From NCBI GenBank assembly GCA_024687845.1, contig JAILEL010000037.1, positions 1 to 15,764 on the forward strand: a stretch of 15,764 nt of DNA, given 5' to 3'. The position numbers and the translations under genes were made by a program. Source of the stretch: Eubacterium sp. (GTDB lineage Bacteria; Bacillota_A; Clostridia; Lachnospirales; Lachnospiraceae). Below are positions 7,557 to 13,160 of this stretch, piece by piece. Positions within the stretch are counted from its first letter, which is position 1. Each line of letters starts with the position of its first letter. The notes under the pieces were generated by a model, which had not been told where the DNA came from, ran no database searches, and saw only the letters and a program-made list of their open reading frames with translations.

Positions 7557-7578
7557 AGATTGTCTCTCTAGACAATCT
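7557..7578 (-). other. Hairpin between tRNA-Gly and tRNA-Arg
   Basis: AGATTGTC and GACAATCT form a perfect 8-bp inverted repeat around a 6-base loop. On the minus strand it is not followed by a T run, so it is not a terminator. It fills the spacer between the two tRNAs; a processing signal or spacer stabiliser is possible. Confidence 0.45.
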
Positions 7579-7581
7579 AAA

Positions 7582-7652
7582 AGCGGGTGATGGGAATCGA
7601 ACCCACATATCCAGCTTGGAAGGCTGGTGTTCTACCACTGAACTACACCCGC
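7582..7652 (-). tRNA. tRNA-Gly (anticodon UCC)
   Basis: Acceptor GCGGGTG pairs with CACCCGC, discriminator U. Anticodon loop CTTCCAA gives UCC. T arm GTGGGTTCGATTCCCAT. CCA is not encoded. First gene of the six-tRNA unit. Confidence 0.97.
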
Positions 7653-7657
7653 ATGCT

Positions 7658-7673
7658 CATAACATATGTTATG
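7658..7673 (-). other. Palindrome in the tRNA-Gly leader
   Basis: CATAACATATGTTATG is a perfect 16-bp palindrome that ends five bases before the mature tRNA-Gly, and with a small bulge it can extend to ATG...CAT. It lies in the transcribed leader downstream of the promoter at 7715-7743. RNase processing or an operator are both possible. Confidence 0.4.
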
Positions 7674-7714
7674 CATAATAACTGCGACTTAATGTTTATT
7701 TAAACAGCTATTGT

Positions 7715-7743
7715 ATTTTATAAAATTGTAGCAACTTTGTCAA
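7715..7743 (-). promoter_or_regulatory. Sigma-A promoter of the Gly-Arg-Lys-His-Gln-Leu tRNA unit
   Basis: On the minus strand TTGACA (7738-7743), a 17-base spacer and TAAAAT (7715-7720). Transcription would start near 7707, leaving a leader of about 55 bases before tRNA-Gly. Confidence 0.85.
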
Positions 7744-7808
7744 GTAATATTTTGATTTTTTAAGAAGTTTTTTTCTTAACCAATTATGTAATTACTTAAA
7801 AGTTGAAG

Positions 7809-7883
7809 TCGGGGTGACAGGATTCGAACCTGCGACCTCCTGATCCCAAATCAGGCACTCTAGCCAAGCTGAGCCACACCCCG
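7809..7883 (-). tRNA. tRNA-Pro (anticodon UGG)
   Basis: Acceptor CGGGGTG pairs with CACCCCG, discriminator A. Anticodon stem CCTGA/TCAGG holds loop TTTGGGA, giving UGG. T arm GCAGGTTCGAATCCTGT. CCA is not encoded. Last gene of the three-tRNA unit; no convincing terminator follows, so read-through into the next unit is likely. Confidence 0.96.
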
Positions 7884-7892
7884 AAGGATAAA

Positions 7893-7966
7893 TAGCGGGA
7901 GGGGGACTTGAACCCTCGACACTACGGGTATGAACCGTATGCTCTAGCCAGCTGAGCTATCCCGCC
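7893..7966 (-). tRNA. tRNA-Met (elongator, anticodon CAU)
   Basis: Anticodon stem TACGG/CCGTA holds loop TTCATAC, giving CAU. The acceptor GGCGGGA/TCCCGCT has a G1-U72 pair, and the D and anticodon arms closely match Bacillus-type elongator tRNA-Met. The three G-C pairs and mismatched 1-72 of initiator tRNA are absent. A tRNA-Ile2 with a modified CAU is the alternative but less likely. CCA is not encoded. Confidence 0.9.
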
Positions 7967-8012
7967 ATATTATTACATAAATCTTATAATAAGAATTATA
8001 GTAACAATTTAC

Positions 8013-8085
8013 TGGGGCCTACAGGGCTCGAACCTGTGACCCTCTGCTTGTAAGGCAGATGCTCTCCCAGCTGAGCTAAGACCCC
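8013..8085 (-). tRNA. tRNA-Val (anticodon UAC)
   Basis: Acceptor GGGGTCT pairs with AGGCCCC (one U-G pair), discriminator A. Anticodon stem TCTGC/GCAGA holds loop CTTACAA, giving UAC. CCA is not encoded. First gene of the three-tRNA unit; a 6-bp GCTGTT/AACAGC hairpin (8092-8111) lies in its leader. Confidence 0.97.
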
Positions 8086-8120
8086 GCAGATGCTGTTTCT
8101 ATCTCAACAGCACTTGTCCC

Positions 8121-8149
8121 ATTATAGAGATACATAAGCAATTTGTCAA
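8121..8149 (-). promoter_or_regulatory. Consensus sigma-A promoter of the Val-Met-Pro tRNA unit
   Basis: On the minus strand a perfect TTGACA (8144-8149), 17-base spacer and perfect TATAAT (8121-8126). Start of transcription near 8114. Confidence 0.92.
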
Positions 8150-8194
8150 GCAATTTTTTCAAAAAATTTCATATTTTTTATTTATACGATAAAT

Positions 8195-8217
8195 GTGTCA
8201 AAAGATACCTTTGACAC
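8195..8217. other. Inverted repeat between cpsD and the tRNA promoter
   Basis: GTGTCAAA and TTTGACAC form a perfect 8-bp inverted repeat around a 7-base loop, about 50 bases after the cpsD stop. On the minus strand it is followed by ATTTATCG, not a clean T run, so it is a poor intrinsic terminator. It may end the cps operon weakly or be a protein-binding site. The rest of 8086-8269 holds only the tRNA promoter and A/T-rich sequence. Confidence 0.4.
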
Positions 8218-8269
8218 CTACGTTATTTGAAAAAATAAACATATAAATCAAGAAAAATTGCCAGTAAAA

Positions 8270-8980
8270 CTACTCTTCTGATCCATACTCTCCATAATTA
8301 TTATAATAGCCATAATAACCTTTATAATAACCATAATAACCCTTGCCGCTATTCTCTACTTTATTTAAAATCGCGCCAAGTATCTTACACTCACTTCTAT
8401 CCAGCTGTTTTTTTACATTTTGAACCGCTTTATAGCTTATATTATTCGCCTCAATAACTATAACTGTTCCATCGCACACCTTAGCAACGATAGCAGCATC
8501 AATAACGCTTCCAAGAGGTGGACAGTCAATTATAATATAGTCATACATTTCCTTAACCTTTTCAATCATCTTGGAAAACTTTTCTACTCCAAGTAATTCA
8601 GCAGGATTTGGAGCCTTTGTTCCAGTCAGAATAACATCAAGATTTTCTAAATTAGTACTGCAAATAATATCATCTAGTTCTTTAGTCTGACCTGATAGAT
8701 AATGGGTTAGACCTTTAACTTCTTTATTAACACCATATCTTGATAAAACAACAGATTTTCTTATATCTCCATCTATAAAAAGAGTCTTCTTGCCATCTTC
8801 TGCAAATGAACGGGAAATATTAAAACTAACTTCAGTCTTACCCTCATTAGGTACACTACTAGTAAAAACAATAGCCTTAATATTATCACCTGAAAAACTA
8901 ATATTTGTTCTTATTCGTTTATAAGATTCATTGATCTTAAAGTCGAGTTCTTTAAGGTTTTCAAACACAATATCGGACAT
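8270..8980 (-). CDS. cpsD: Capsule-type bacterial tyrosine kinase (BY-kinase), cytoplasmic subunit
   Basis: A P-loop kinase that autophosphorylates on C-terminal tyrosines when bound by its membrane activator CpsC, and so controls exopolysaccharide chain length or export. Visible motifs in the 236-residue protein are Walker A (TSSVPNEGKT, residues 40-49), Walker A' (LFIDGDIRK, 67-75), Walker B (YIIIDCPP, 148-155) and a tyrosine cluster of ten Tyr between 215 and 232. The N-terminal oligomerisation motif usually written EXXRXXR reads E18..K21..R24, a conservative change. The Walker A ends GKTE where GKST is common. I start at the ATG at 8980, which has AGGAGG seven bases before it; an upstream GTG overlaps the cpsC stop and has no such site. 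Last gene of the four-gene operon, 20 bases after cpsC. Confidence 0.93.
   Translation of the reverse strand: MSDIVFENLKELDFKINESYKRIRTNISFSGDNIKAIVFTSSVPNEGKTEVSFNISRSFAEDGKKTLFIDGDIRKSVVLSRYGVNKEVKGLTHYLSGQTKELDDIICSTNLENLDVILTGTKAPNPAELLGVEKFSKMIEKVKEMYDYIIIDCPPLGSVIDAAIVAKVCDGTVIVIEANNISYKAVQNVKKQLDRSECKILGAILNKVENSGKGYYGYYKGYYGYYNNYGEYGSEE
8303..8344 (-). repeat. Tandem 21-bp repeat encoding the CpsD tyrosine cluster
   Basis: Two adjacent 21-base units (8324-8344 and 8303-8323) differ at two bases and each encodes KGYYGYY, residues 213-219 and 220-226 of CpsD. Slipped-strand gain or loss of a unit would change the number of phosphorylatable tyrosines by four and keep the frame. Confidence 0.9.
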
Positions 8981-9000
8981 TAATTTTCCTCCTAAATAAT

Positions 9001-9762
9001 TCACGCAGCTGAATTTCTAGCAGATTTCTTTGAAGAACGTTTGTGAGTTTCATCTCTTCCATGAGTCTTTCTTCTTGATACACCTTCTTCCAAAGGAATC
9101 ATTCCAAGAGTATTAATTCCAAGATATTTTTCAACATCATCACTTGTTTTAATAGTATCATTCAGAAGATAAAGTACAACAATAATACCACATGCAACAA
9201 CAAATCCTAAAAGAGCTCCAATCATAGAGTTCTTGATAATATTTGGTGAAGATGGAGATGTAGGAACCTGACCATAATCCATAATATTAGGTTTCATAGT
9301 ATCCATTACTTCTGCCATACTGTTTGCACTTTCATCAGCAAGCTTATCAACAATTTTTTTAGCAAGAAACGCATCATTATTGCTTACAGTTATTTCAAGA
9401 AATCGAGTATTGGTTGGATTATTTACACTTATATTAGATTTTAATTCACCATAGCTCATATCAAGGTCAAGGTCATTTATAACCTTCTCTACTACCGGTC
9501 TACTGGTAATTACAACCATATAATCCTGAGTAAGCTGAGTTCCCATCTGAATATCAGCAAGCGATGTAATGCTTGTTGACTTGGTTAGTACATACATGAT
9601 TGCCGTAGAATTATATACAGGCTTAATAAAAAGTGTAGTATAACCTGCAGCAATTCCAAGTCCCAATGCTGTAGCAAGAATAATAGCCCAGATCCGGGAC
9701 AAAAGAACTCTTATAAGTTCAAGAAGATCAATCTCTAATTCTTCATTTCTTTTATCATTCAT
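9001..9762 (-). CDS. cpsC: Wzz-type chain-length determinant / tyrosine-kinase activator, membrane subunit
   Basis: The 253-residue protein has the Wzz fold plan: a short cytoplasmic N-terminus with ELEIDLLELIRVLLSR, TM1 (about 24-46), an extracellular domain (about 47-175) ending in the proline-rich PTSPSSPN just before TM2 (178-200), and a cytoplasmic C-terminus. In Gram-positive systems that tail binds and activates the separate kinase CpsD, which follows immediately. The final 25 residues (229-253) are unusually basic and low in complexity (RRK, KRSSKKSAR); this is longer than the usual activator tail and may contact the membrane or nucleic acid. A GAGG ribosome site overlaps the cpsB stop, nine bases upstream, showing tight coupling. 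Confidence 0.93.
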   Translation of the reverse strand: MNDKRNEELEIDLLELIRVLLSRIWAIILATALGLGIAAGYTTLFIKPVYNSTAIMYVLTKSTSITSLADIQMGTQLTQDYMVVITSRPVVEKVINDLDLDMSYGELKSNISVNNPTNTRFLEITVSNNDAFLAKKIVDKLADESANSMAEVMDTMKPNIMDYGQVPTSPSSPNIIKNSMIGALLGFVVACGIIVVLYLLNDTIKTSDDVEKYLGINTLGMIPLEEGVSRRKTHGRDETHKRSSKKSARNSAA

Positions 9763-9771
9763 AACTTTTCC

Positions 9772-10503
9772 TCAGTTAATATATTTTCCATCAACAACAT
9801 ACTGAGCAGCTCCATTCAGCATCCACTCTGCATCTTCTGAGCCACATTTCTTTACAATCCACGGAATATAATCCTGTGTATAAGGTGCTCTGGAATCAGT
9901 ATTATGAGCATCAGTAGCCAAAAGACTTATATACCCTTTTCGTATAAGCTTCCTGCACCATCTTGTATTTTCGTTTAAAAAACCGCCATCAACACTCGAT
10001 ATATTCATCTGCAGAAGACAACCTCTATCAATAAGTTCCTGTGCCCTATCGAGTCTGTCTTCAATAGCTTGATATCTTTCTACATGAGCAATTATCGGCA
10101 TATACCGCGCCGAAGTAATCTCATCAATCGAATGTAATATCTCACCAAATGAAGTTCTTACATTATATTCAACCAAAATATATCTGGTTCCATTCATTGT
10201 ATGAATATCACCCTCGCGAAGTCTTGTGACAACACCTTCCTCATAGAGAATCTCATTACCAAGAAACAGATGAAGGTCTTCAAATTCACCAGACTCATAT
10301 ACCTTGGATTTTAATGCTTCAAACCTTTGGTCAAGTTCAGAATAAGTATATGTATTCTTTCCAAGCATATAATGCGGAGTCAGAATTATTTTTCTTGTCC
10401 CCTCTTCATAAGCAATTCTCAGCATATCAAGGGACATTTCCATATTTTTAGAACCGTCATCAACCCCTGGAAGTATATGACAGTGTATATCAAACAAATT
10501 CAT
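9772..10503 (-). CDS. cpsB: PHP-family protein-tyrosine phosphatase of capsule operons
   Basis: A manganese-dependent phosphatase that removes phosphate from CpsD tyrosines and resets the kinase cycle. The 243-residue protein carries the metal ligands of the family: H7 and H9 in DIHCHILPGVDDG, D15/D16, H44 in TPHY, E84 in LGNE, H140 in IAHVERY, and D198 and H200 in ATDAHN. Length and order match CpsB/YwqE (about 240-255). The ATG at 10503 has AGGA nine bases before it. It begins three bases after the stop of the membrane gene upstream and is followed nine bases later by cpsC, so the four genes form one transcript. No key residue is missing, and it is very likely active. Confidence 0.95.
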   Translation of the reverse strand: MNLFDIHCHILPGVDDGSKNMEMSLDMLRIAYEEGTRKIILTPHYMLGKNTYTYSELDQRFEALKSKVYESGEFEDLHLFLGNEILYEEGVVTRLREGDIHTMNGTRYILVEYNVRTSFGEILHSIDEITSARYMPIIAHVERYQAIEDRLDRAQELIDRGCLLQMNISSVDGGFLNENTRWCRKLIRKGYISLLATDAHNTDSRAPYTQDYIPWIVKKCGSEDAEWMLNGAAQYVVDGKYIN

Positions 10504-10506
10504 GAA

Positions 10507-11958
10507 TCAAGTCCTGTCTTTTCTCATACTTTTATATAATCCAAATAACGAAGCTGCTATAGCAATACCAAAAAGACCGATAATAACAAAAACTTTAATT
10601 ATCCAATCCATCTGATCTGCCAGGAAATTATATATATATCCCGGTTCAACAAAAAATCTGTTTTCTATATGAAGACTGTACAAAACAAATGCAGCAATAA
10701 AACTGAAAAATGTTCCAACCGATGTAGAAACAGCAATAGACTTAATGCCCCTATCACGTCTTAAATCCATAAAAATATTCAAAACAACAGATAGTGCAAT
10801 AGATACAAATGATATAATCGCTGTAGCCAAAAGACCATTTTTGACATCTTTTTGAATTCTGCTTATATATGGAGCAAGACTGGTATCTTCAGGATTAGAA
10901 CTATCACCCTTTTTTAAAGTACTTGTAATCGCAAGTTTCTTTTTCATTACAAAGTCATCATAGCTGATTGCATTTCCATCTTTTTCCTGAGCGATATATT
11001 CCGTATAAGAATATCTAAAATATCCACTCAACTGTATATTTTGAAATATTTTATCACTATTAAAAATCCCAATAGAAATTGCGATAGAGAGATACATCAG
11101 AATAATAGCAACTGCAGTAGTGACAGTAAGTATATCTCTGCATCTCTTACGTATTTTTCTTCTTTTTCTATGTCCTTTTTTAGGCTTATCACGTTCTTGC
11201 TTAAGAAAACGCATACAGCCTTTCGAAATAAGAATAATAGCTAAAACTATATCAACAAACAAACAGCATGAACTAATAATAACCAGTGTATTGATAAGGC
11301 TTTCTGGAATAATCCGACTATCCTTATAAAGTTTTACGTCATTATCACCAGTAGAAATAGTTATATTATCATCATTTATAACTATACTCGCATCCGATTC
11401 TGATGCTTTATGTCTGTTTTTTTCACGTTTTTCCTGACTTTGATCAAGTTTTTCAAAAAGCTCTTCTACTTCTCGATCACTTGCTTCCTTAGCAGAAGAA
11501 TTACCTTCATCAGATATATCAATCTGATTGTCCTGTAAATTCTTATCAGAACCTTCATTTCCATCAGATTGATTTGTCTTATTATCAGATTCATCATTAT
11601 CTTTGTTAACTATTGAATCAAGATCTGTATTATTCTTCTCAGAAGGTGATTTTACTTCATAAACATAACCCGAGTCAATTCCTTCTTTTACATTTGAATA
11701 TATATAGCTGATAGCGCTATCTGCCTGTTCTGCCGTAAGATCAGTATCATCATCTGCCAGATAGCTATAGAGTTCACTAATATAATCAGAATAAGCCCTG
11801 TATGTTTTACCTTTATATGTGAAGGTTCCACTGGCTACAGCAATAACTCTAGCCTCTTCACTATTAATATCCCCAGCATAAACCGCAGAGCCTGAGCATA
11901 GTAATATAATAGACGAGATAATTAAAAGAATAGCAGGTTTATATATGCTTTTTATCAA
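10507..11958 (-). CDS. Unrecognised membrane protein, first gene of the cpsBCD operon
   Basis: I do not recognise a family. From the TTG at 11958 the 483-residue product begins with a strong signal peptide (IYKPAILLIISSIILLCSGSA, cleavage near VYAG, residue 28). A small folded region follows (about 29-103, rich in Tyr, with YKGKTYRAYSDYISELYSYLADD), then a polar linker rich in Asp, Asn, Ser and Lys (about 104-190), and five TM segments (about 222-246, 276-298, 374-398, 408-428, 453-476). A very basic loop (KPKKGHRKRRKIRKR, about 258-272) lies between the first two and should be cytoplasmic. The TTG is chosen because AAAGGGG is six bases before it and the signal peptide then starts properly; the in-frame ATG at 11994 has no ribosome site. 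Co-transcription with cpsB, three bases away, suggests a membrane partner of the kinase circuit; this is inference. Confidence 0.8.
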   Translation of the reverse strand: MIKSIYKPAILLIISSIILLCSGSAVYAGDINSEEARVIAVASGTFTYKGKTYRAYSDYISELYSYLADDDTDLTAEQADSAISYIYSNVKEGIDSGYVYEVKSPSEKNNTDLDSIVNKDNDESDNKTNQSDGNEGSDKNLQDNQIDISDEGNSSAKEASDREVEELFEKLDQSQEKREKNRHKASESDASIVINDDNITISTGDNDVKLYKDSRIIPESLINTLVIISSCCLFVDIVLAIILISKGCMRFLKQERDKPKKGHRKRRKIRKRCRDILTVTTAVAIILMYLSIAISIGIFNSDKIFQNIQLSGYFRYSYTEYIAQEKDGNAISYDDFVMKKKLAITSTLKKGDSSNPEDTSLAPYISRIQKDVKNGLLATAIISFVSIALSVVLNIFMDLRRDRGIKSIAVSTSVGTFFSFIAAFVLYSLHIENRFFVEPGYIYNFLADQMDWIIKVFVIIGLFGIAIAASLFGLYKSMRKDRT

Positions 11959-12000
11959 AATATACCCCTTTATTACAAAAAATAAAGTACACATAGATTA

Positions 12001-12028
12001 AGCTGTTAAATGTTTCCACCTAACAGCT
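12001..12028 (-). other. Leader hairpin upstream of the cps operon
   Basis: AGCTGTTA and TAACAGCT form a perfect 8-bp stem with a 12-base loop containing GGTGGAAACATT on the minus strand. It lies about 43 bases before the TTG start at 11958. TTTATTTTTT occurs about 15 bases downstream, too far for a standard terminator. It could be a weak terminator of the lysine-rich gene, an attenuator, or a protein site. Confidence 0.4.
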
Positions 12029-12057
12029 CAACCAAAGAATTATTTGCTTTTTTAATA

Positions 12058-12076
12058 AGTACAACTAATATGTACT
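12058..12076. other. Inverted repeat after the lysine-rich protein gene
   Basis: AGTACA and TGTACT are perfect 6-bp half-sites separated by seven bases, about nine bases past the stop codon at 12085. On the minus strand TTGTAC ... TAATTC (16-base spacer) overlaps it as a possible weak promoter for the cps operon, so it might be an operator. No T run follows, so termination is unlikely. Confidence 0.3.
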
Positions 12077-12084
12077 AAAGTTAA

Positions 12085-12738
12085 TTATTTTGCAACACTA
12101 ACAACCTTTGCAGATTTGATTGTTCCATCTTTCTTCATTGTCTTAACAAGTCTTGACTTAGAGATATCACCCTTTACATAGAATGAACCATTCTTGAAGT
12201 AACCCTGCTTGTAAGTCTTTCCATAAGCTTTGAAGAATAAATTACCATTCTTAAGGCTGATAACCTTAAACTGTGCTTTACCAATCTTGAAGCCCATATT
12301 AGCTGAAGCCTTTGAAGACTTAACAATTGATATAGCCTTAAAGATCTTCTTTGCACTTGCATTATATGTAAGTGAAACAGAAGTCTTTGTAGTCTTTGTA
12401 GCCTTTACATAAGAAACAAGAGACTTTGAAGGACCATCACCAACTTTAACAAAAATGTTTTTACCTTTGTTAGTAATCTTAGCACCAACGCCATCTATTC
12501 TTACATTAAGACTCTGATTCTTTGGAAGCATAGCTACAAGAACTGAATTAAGCTGCTTAGCAGACTTAACCTTTGTCTTCTCTGTTACAGTAAATGTGAA
12601 AGCTGTGTTTGTCTTAGCTGGAGTAATCTTGGTATATTTTACCTTCTTTGATGCAGCCTCTGAATTAAAGCTTGGAACTGCAATAACTCCAAAAACAACA
12701 ACCAACGCAAGTAGAAGACTTAATAATCTCTTTTTCAT
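12085..12738 (-). CDS. Lysine-rich secreted protein of unknown function
   Basis: The 217-residue product has a textbook signal peptide (MKKRLLSLLLALVVVFGVIAVP, cleavage near SEAAS, residue 29). The mature part has about 39 lysines in 188 residues and only a handful of Asp/Glu, so it is strongly basic. It contains no cysteine, no sortase motif and no enzyme motif that I can see. Short phrases recur loosely (VKATKTTKTS, KNGNLFFKAYGKTYK, KNGSFYVKG), suggesting beta-strands and possibly two related halves. Two good promoters lie upstream, so strong expression is expected. It could bind anionic wall polymers, polysaccharide or DNA; the cps operon lies downstream, but the two share no proven transcript. 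I do not recognise a family. Confidence 0.85.
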   Translation of the reverse strand: MKKRLLSLLLALVVVFGVIAVPSFNSEAASKKVKYTKITPAKTNTAFTFTVTEKTKVKSAKQLNSVLVAMLPKNQSLNVRIDGVGAKITNKGKNIFVKVGDGPSKSLVSYVKATKTTKTSVSLTYNASAKKIFKAISIVKSSKASANMGFKIGKAQFKVISLKNGNLFFKAYGKTYKQGYFKNGSFYVKGDISKSRLVKTMKKDGTIKSAKVVSVAK

Positions 12739-12789
12739 AATACTCTCTTTCTCCCTTCGTATTTATACTTATTAAAGAAATCATCAATA

Positions 12790-12818
12790 AATATATACCA
12801 TTTAATGTCAGATGTCAA
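12790..12818 (-). promoter_or_regulatory. Main promoter of the lysine-rich secreted protein
   Basis: On the minus strand TTGACA (12813-12818), 17-base spacer and TATATT (12790-12795). Transcription would start near 12783, giving a leader of about 45 bases before the ATG at 12738. Confidence 0.8.
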
Positions 12819-12870
12819 CAATATAAGTATGGTTTTTATATCAAATTTAACAAATTTTCTTTTACATTTT

Positions 12871-12899
12871 TTGCATATTATAAAATAATCGCATAATAA
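12871..12899 (+). promoter_or_regulatory. Possible promoter of carB
   Basis: TTGCAT, 17-base spacer, TAATAA on the plus strand. It would give a leader of about 255 bases. No better plus-strand match is seen nearer carB, but in such A/T-rich DNA the support is weak. Confidence 0.3.
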
Positions 12900-13015
12900 A
12901 TGTGATTTTTCAAACGATTGTTTAGTGTATATAAAATGCATAAATCCGACAAAAAATGAATTTTTTTCAGTTTTCTTACATATTGTATAAATGTTTTTTC
13001 CTACATTTATATTAG

Positions 13016-13043
13016 ATAATATACCATAATTCATTTATGTCAA
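13016..13043 (-). promoter_or_regulatory. Second, distal promoter of the lysine-rich secreted protein
   Basis: On the minus strand TTGACA (13038-13043), 16-base spacer and TATTAT (13016-13021). It would add a leader of about 270 bases and run opposite to the carB leader. Confidence 0.55.
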
Positions 13044-13113
13044 CTTTCAATTATAAGTTTTTTATTTTTTTTATAAAAATAAGGAAGAAATCTATTTAAA
13101 GTTGTGTTATAGT

Positions 13114-13145
13114 AGTGACAACTGGGCAAAAGTCCGGGGAACACT
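13114..13145 (+). promoter_or_regulatory. Structured leader element before carB
   Basis: AGTG and CACT close an outer stem. An ACAA/GGAA internal loop follows, then CTGGGC and GTCCGG form a 6-bp inner stem (two wobble pairs) capped by AAAA. It ends one base before the AGGAGG ribosome site (13147-13152), so it could control translation. The stretch AGTCCGGGGA matches, from memory, the first ten positions of the PyrR-binding consensus ARUCCNGNGAGGYU, but the last four differ. Cis-acting role inferred. Confidence 0.45.
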
Positions 13146-13160
13146 TAGGAGGAATTAAAT

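Larger units (their letters stand above)
12739..13160. other. Divergent intergenic region between the lysine-rich gene and carB
   Basis: A 422-base, very A/T-rich stretch with no credible gene. It holds two minus-strand promoters, one possible plus-strand promoter and the foldable carB leader, annotated separately. Short open frames in it lack ribosome sites and have the composition of non-coding A/T-rich DNA. Confidence 0.7.

Noticed and set aside
7760..7779. TTAAGAA/TTCTTAA inverted repeat after tRNA-Pro as a terminator
   Set aside because: The stem is entirely weak pairs apart from one, and on the minus strand it is followed by A rather than T; termination is unlikely.
7893..7966. Initiator tRNA-fMet
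   Set aside because: The G1-U72 pair and the anticodon stem without three consecutive G-C pairs fit the elongator form.
8981..9004. GTG at 9004 as start of cpsD
   Set aside because: The AGGAGG would then lie inside the coding region; it is ideally placed for the ATG at 8980.
11959..11994. ATG at 11994 as start of the membrane protein gene
   Set aside because: No ribosome site lies before it, and it would put a hydrophobic, cysteine-containing extension ahead of an otherwise typical signal peptide.
12735..13034. Open frame of 99 codons on the minus strand overlapping the start of the lysine-rich gene (ATGA junction)
   Set aside because: No ribosome site, its start overlaps a good promoter, it contains a second promoter, and the composition is that of A/T-rich non-coding DNA.
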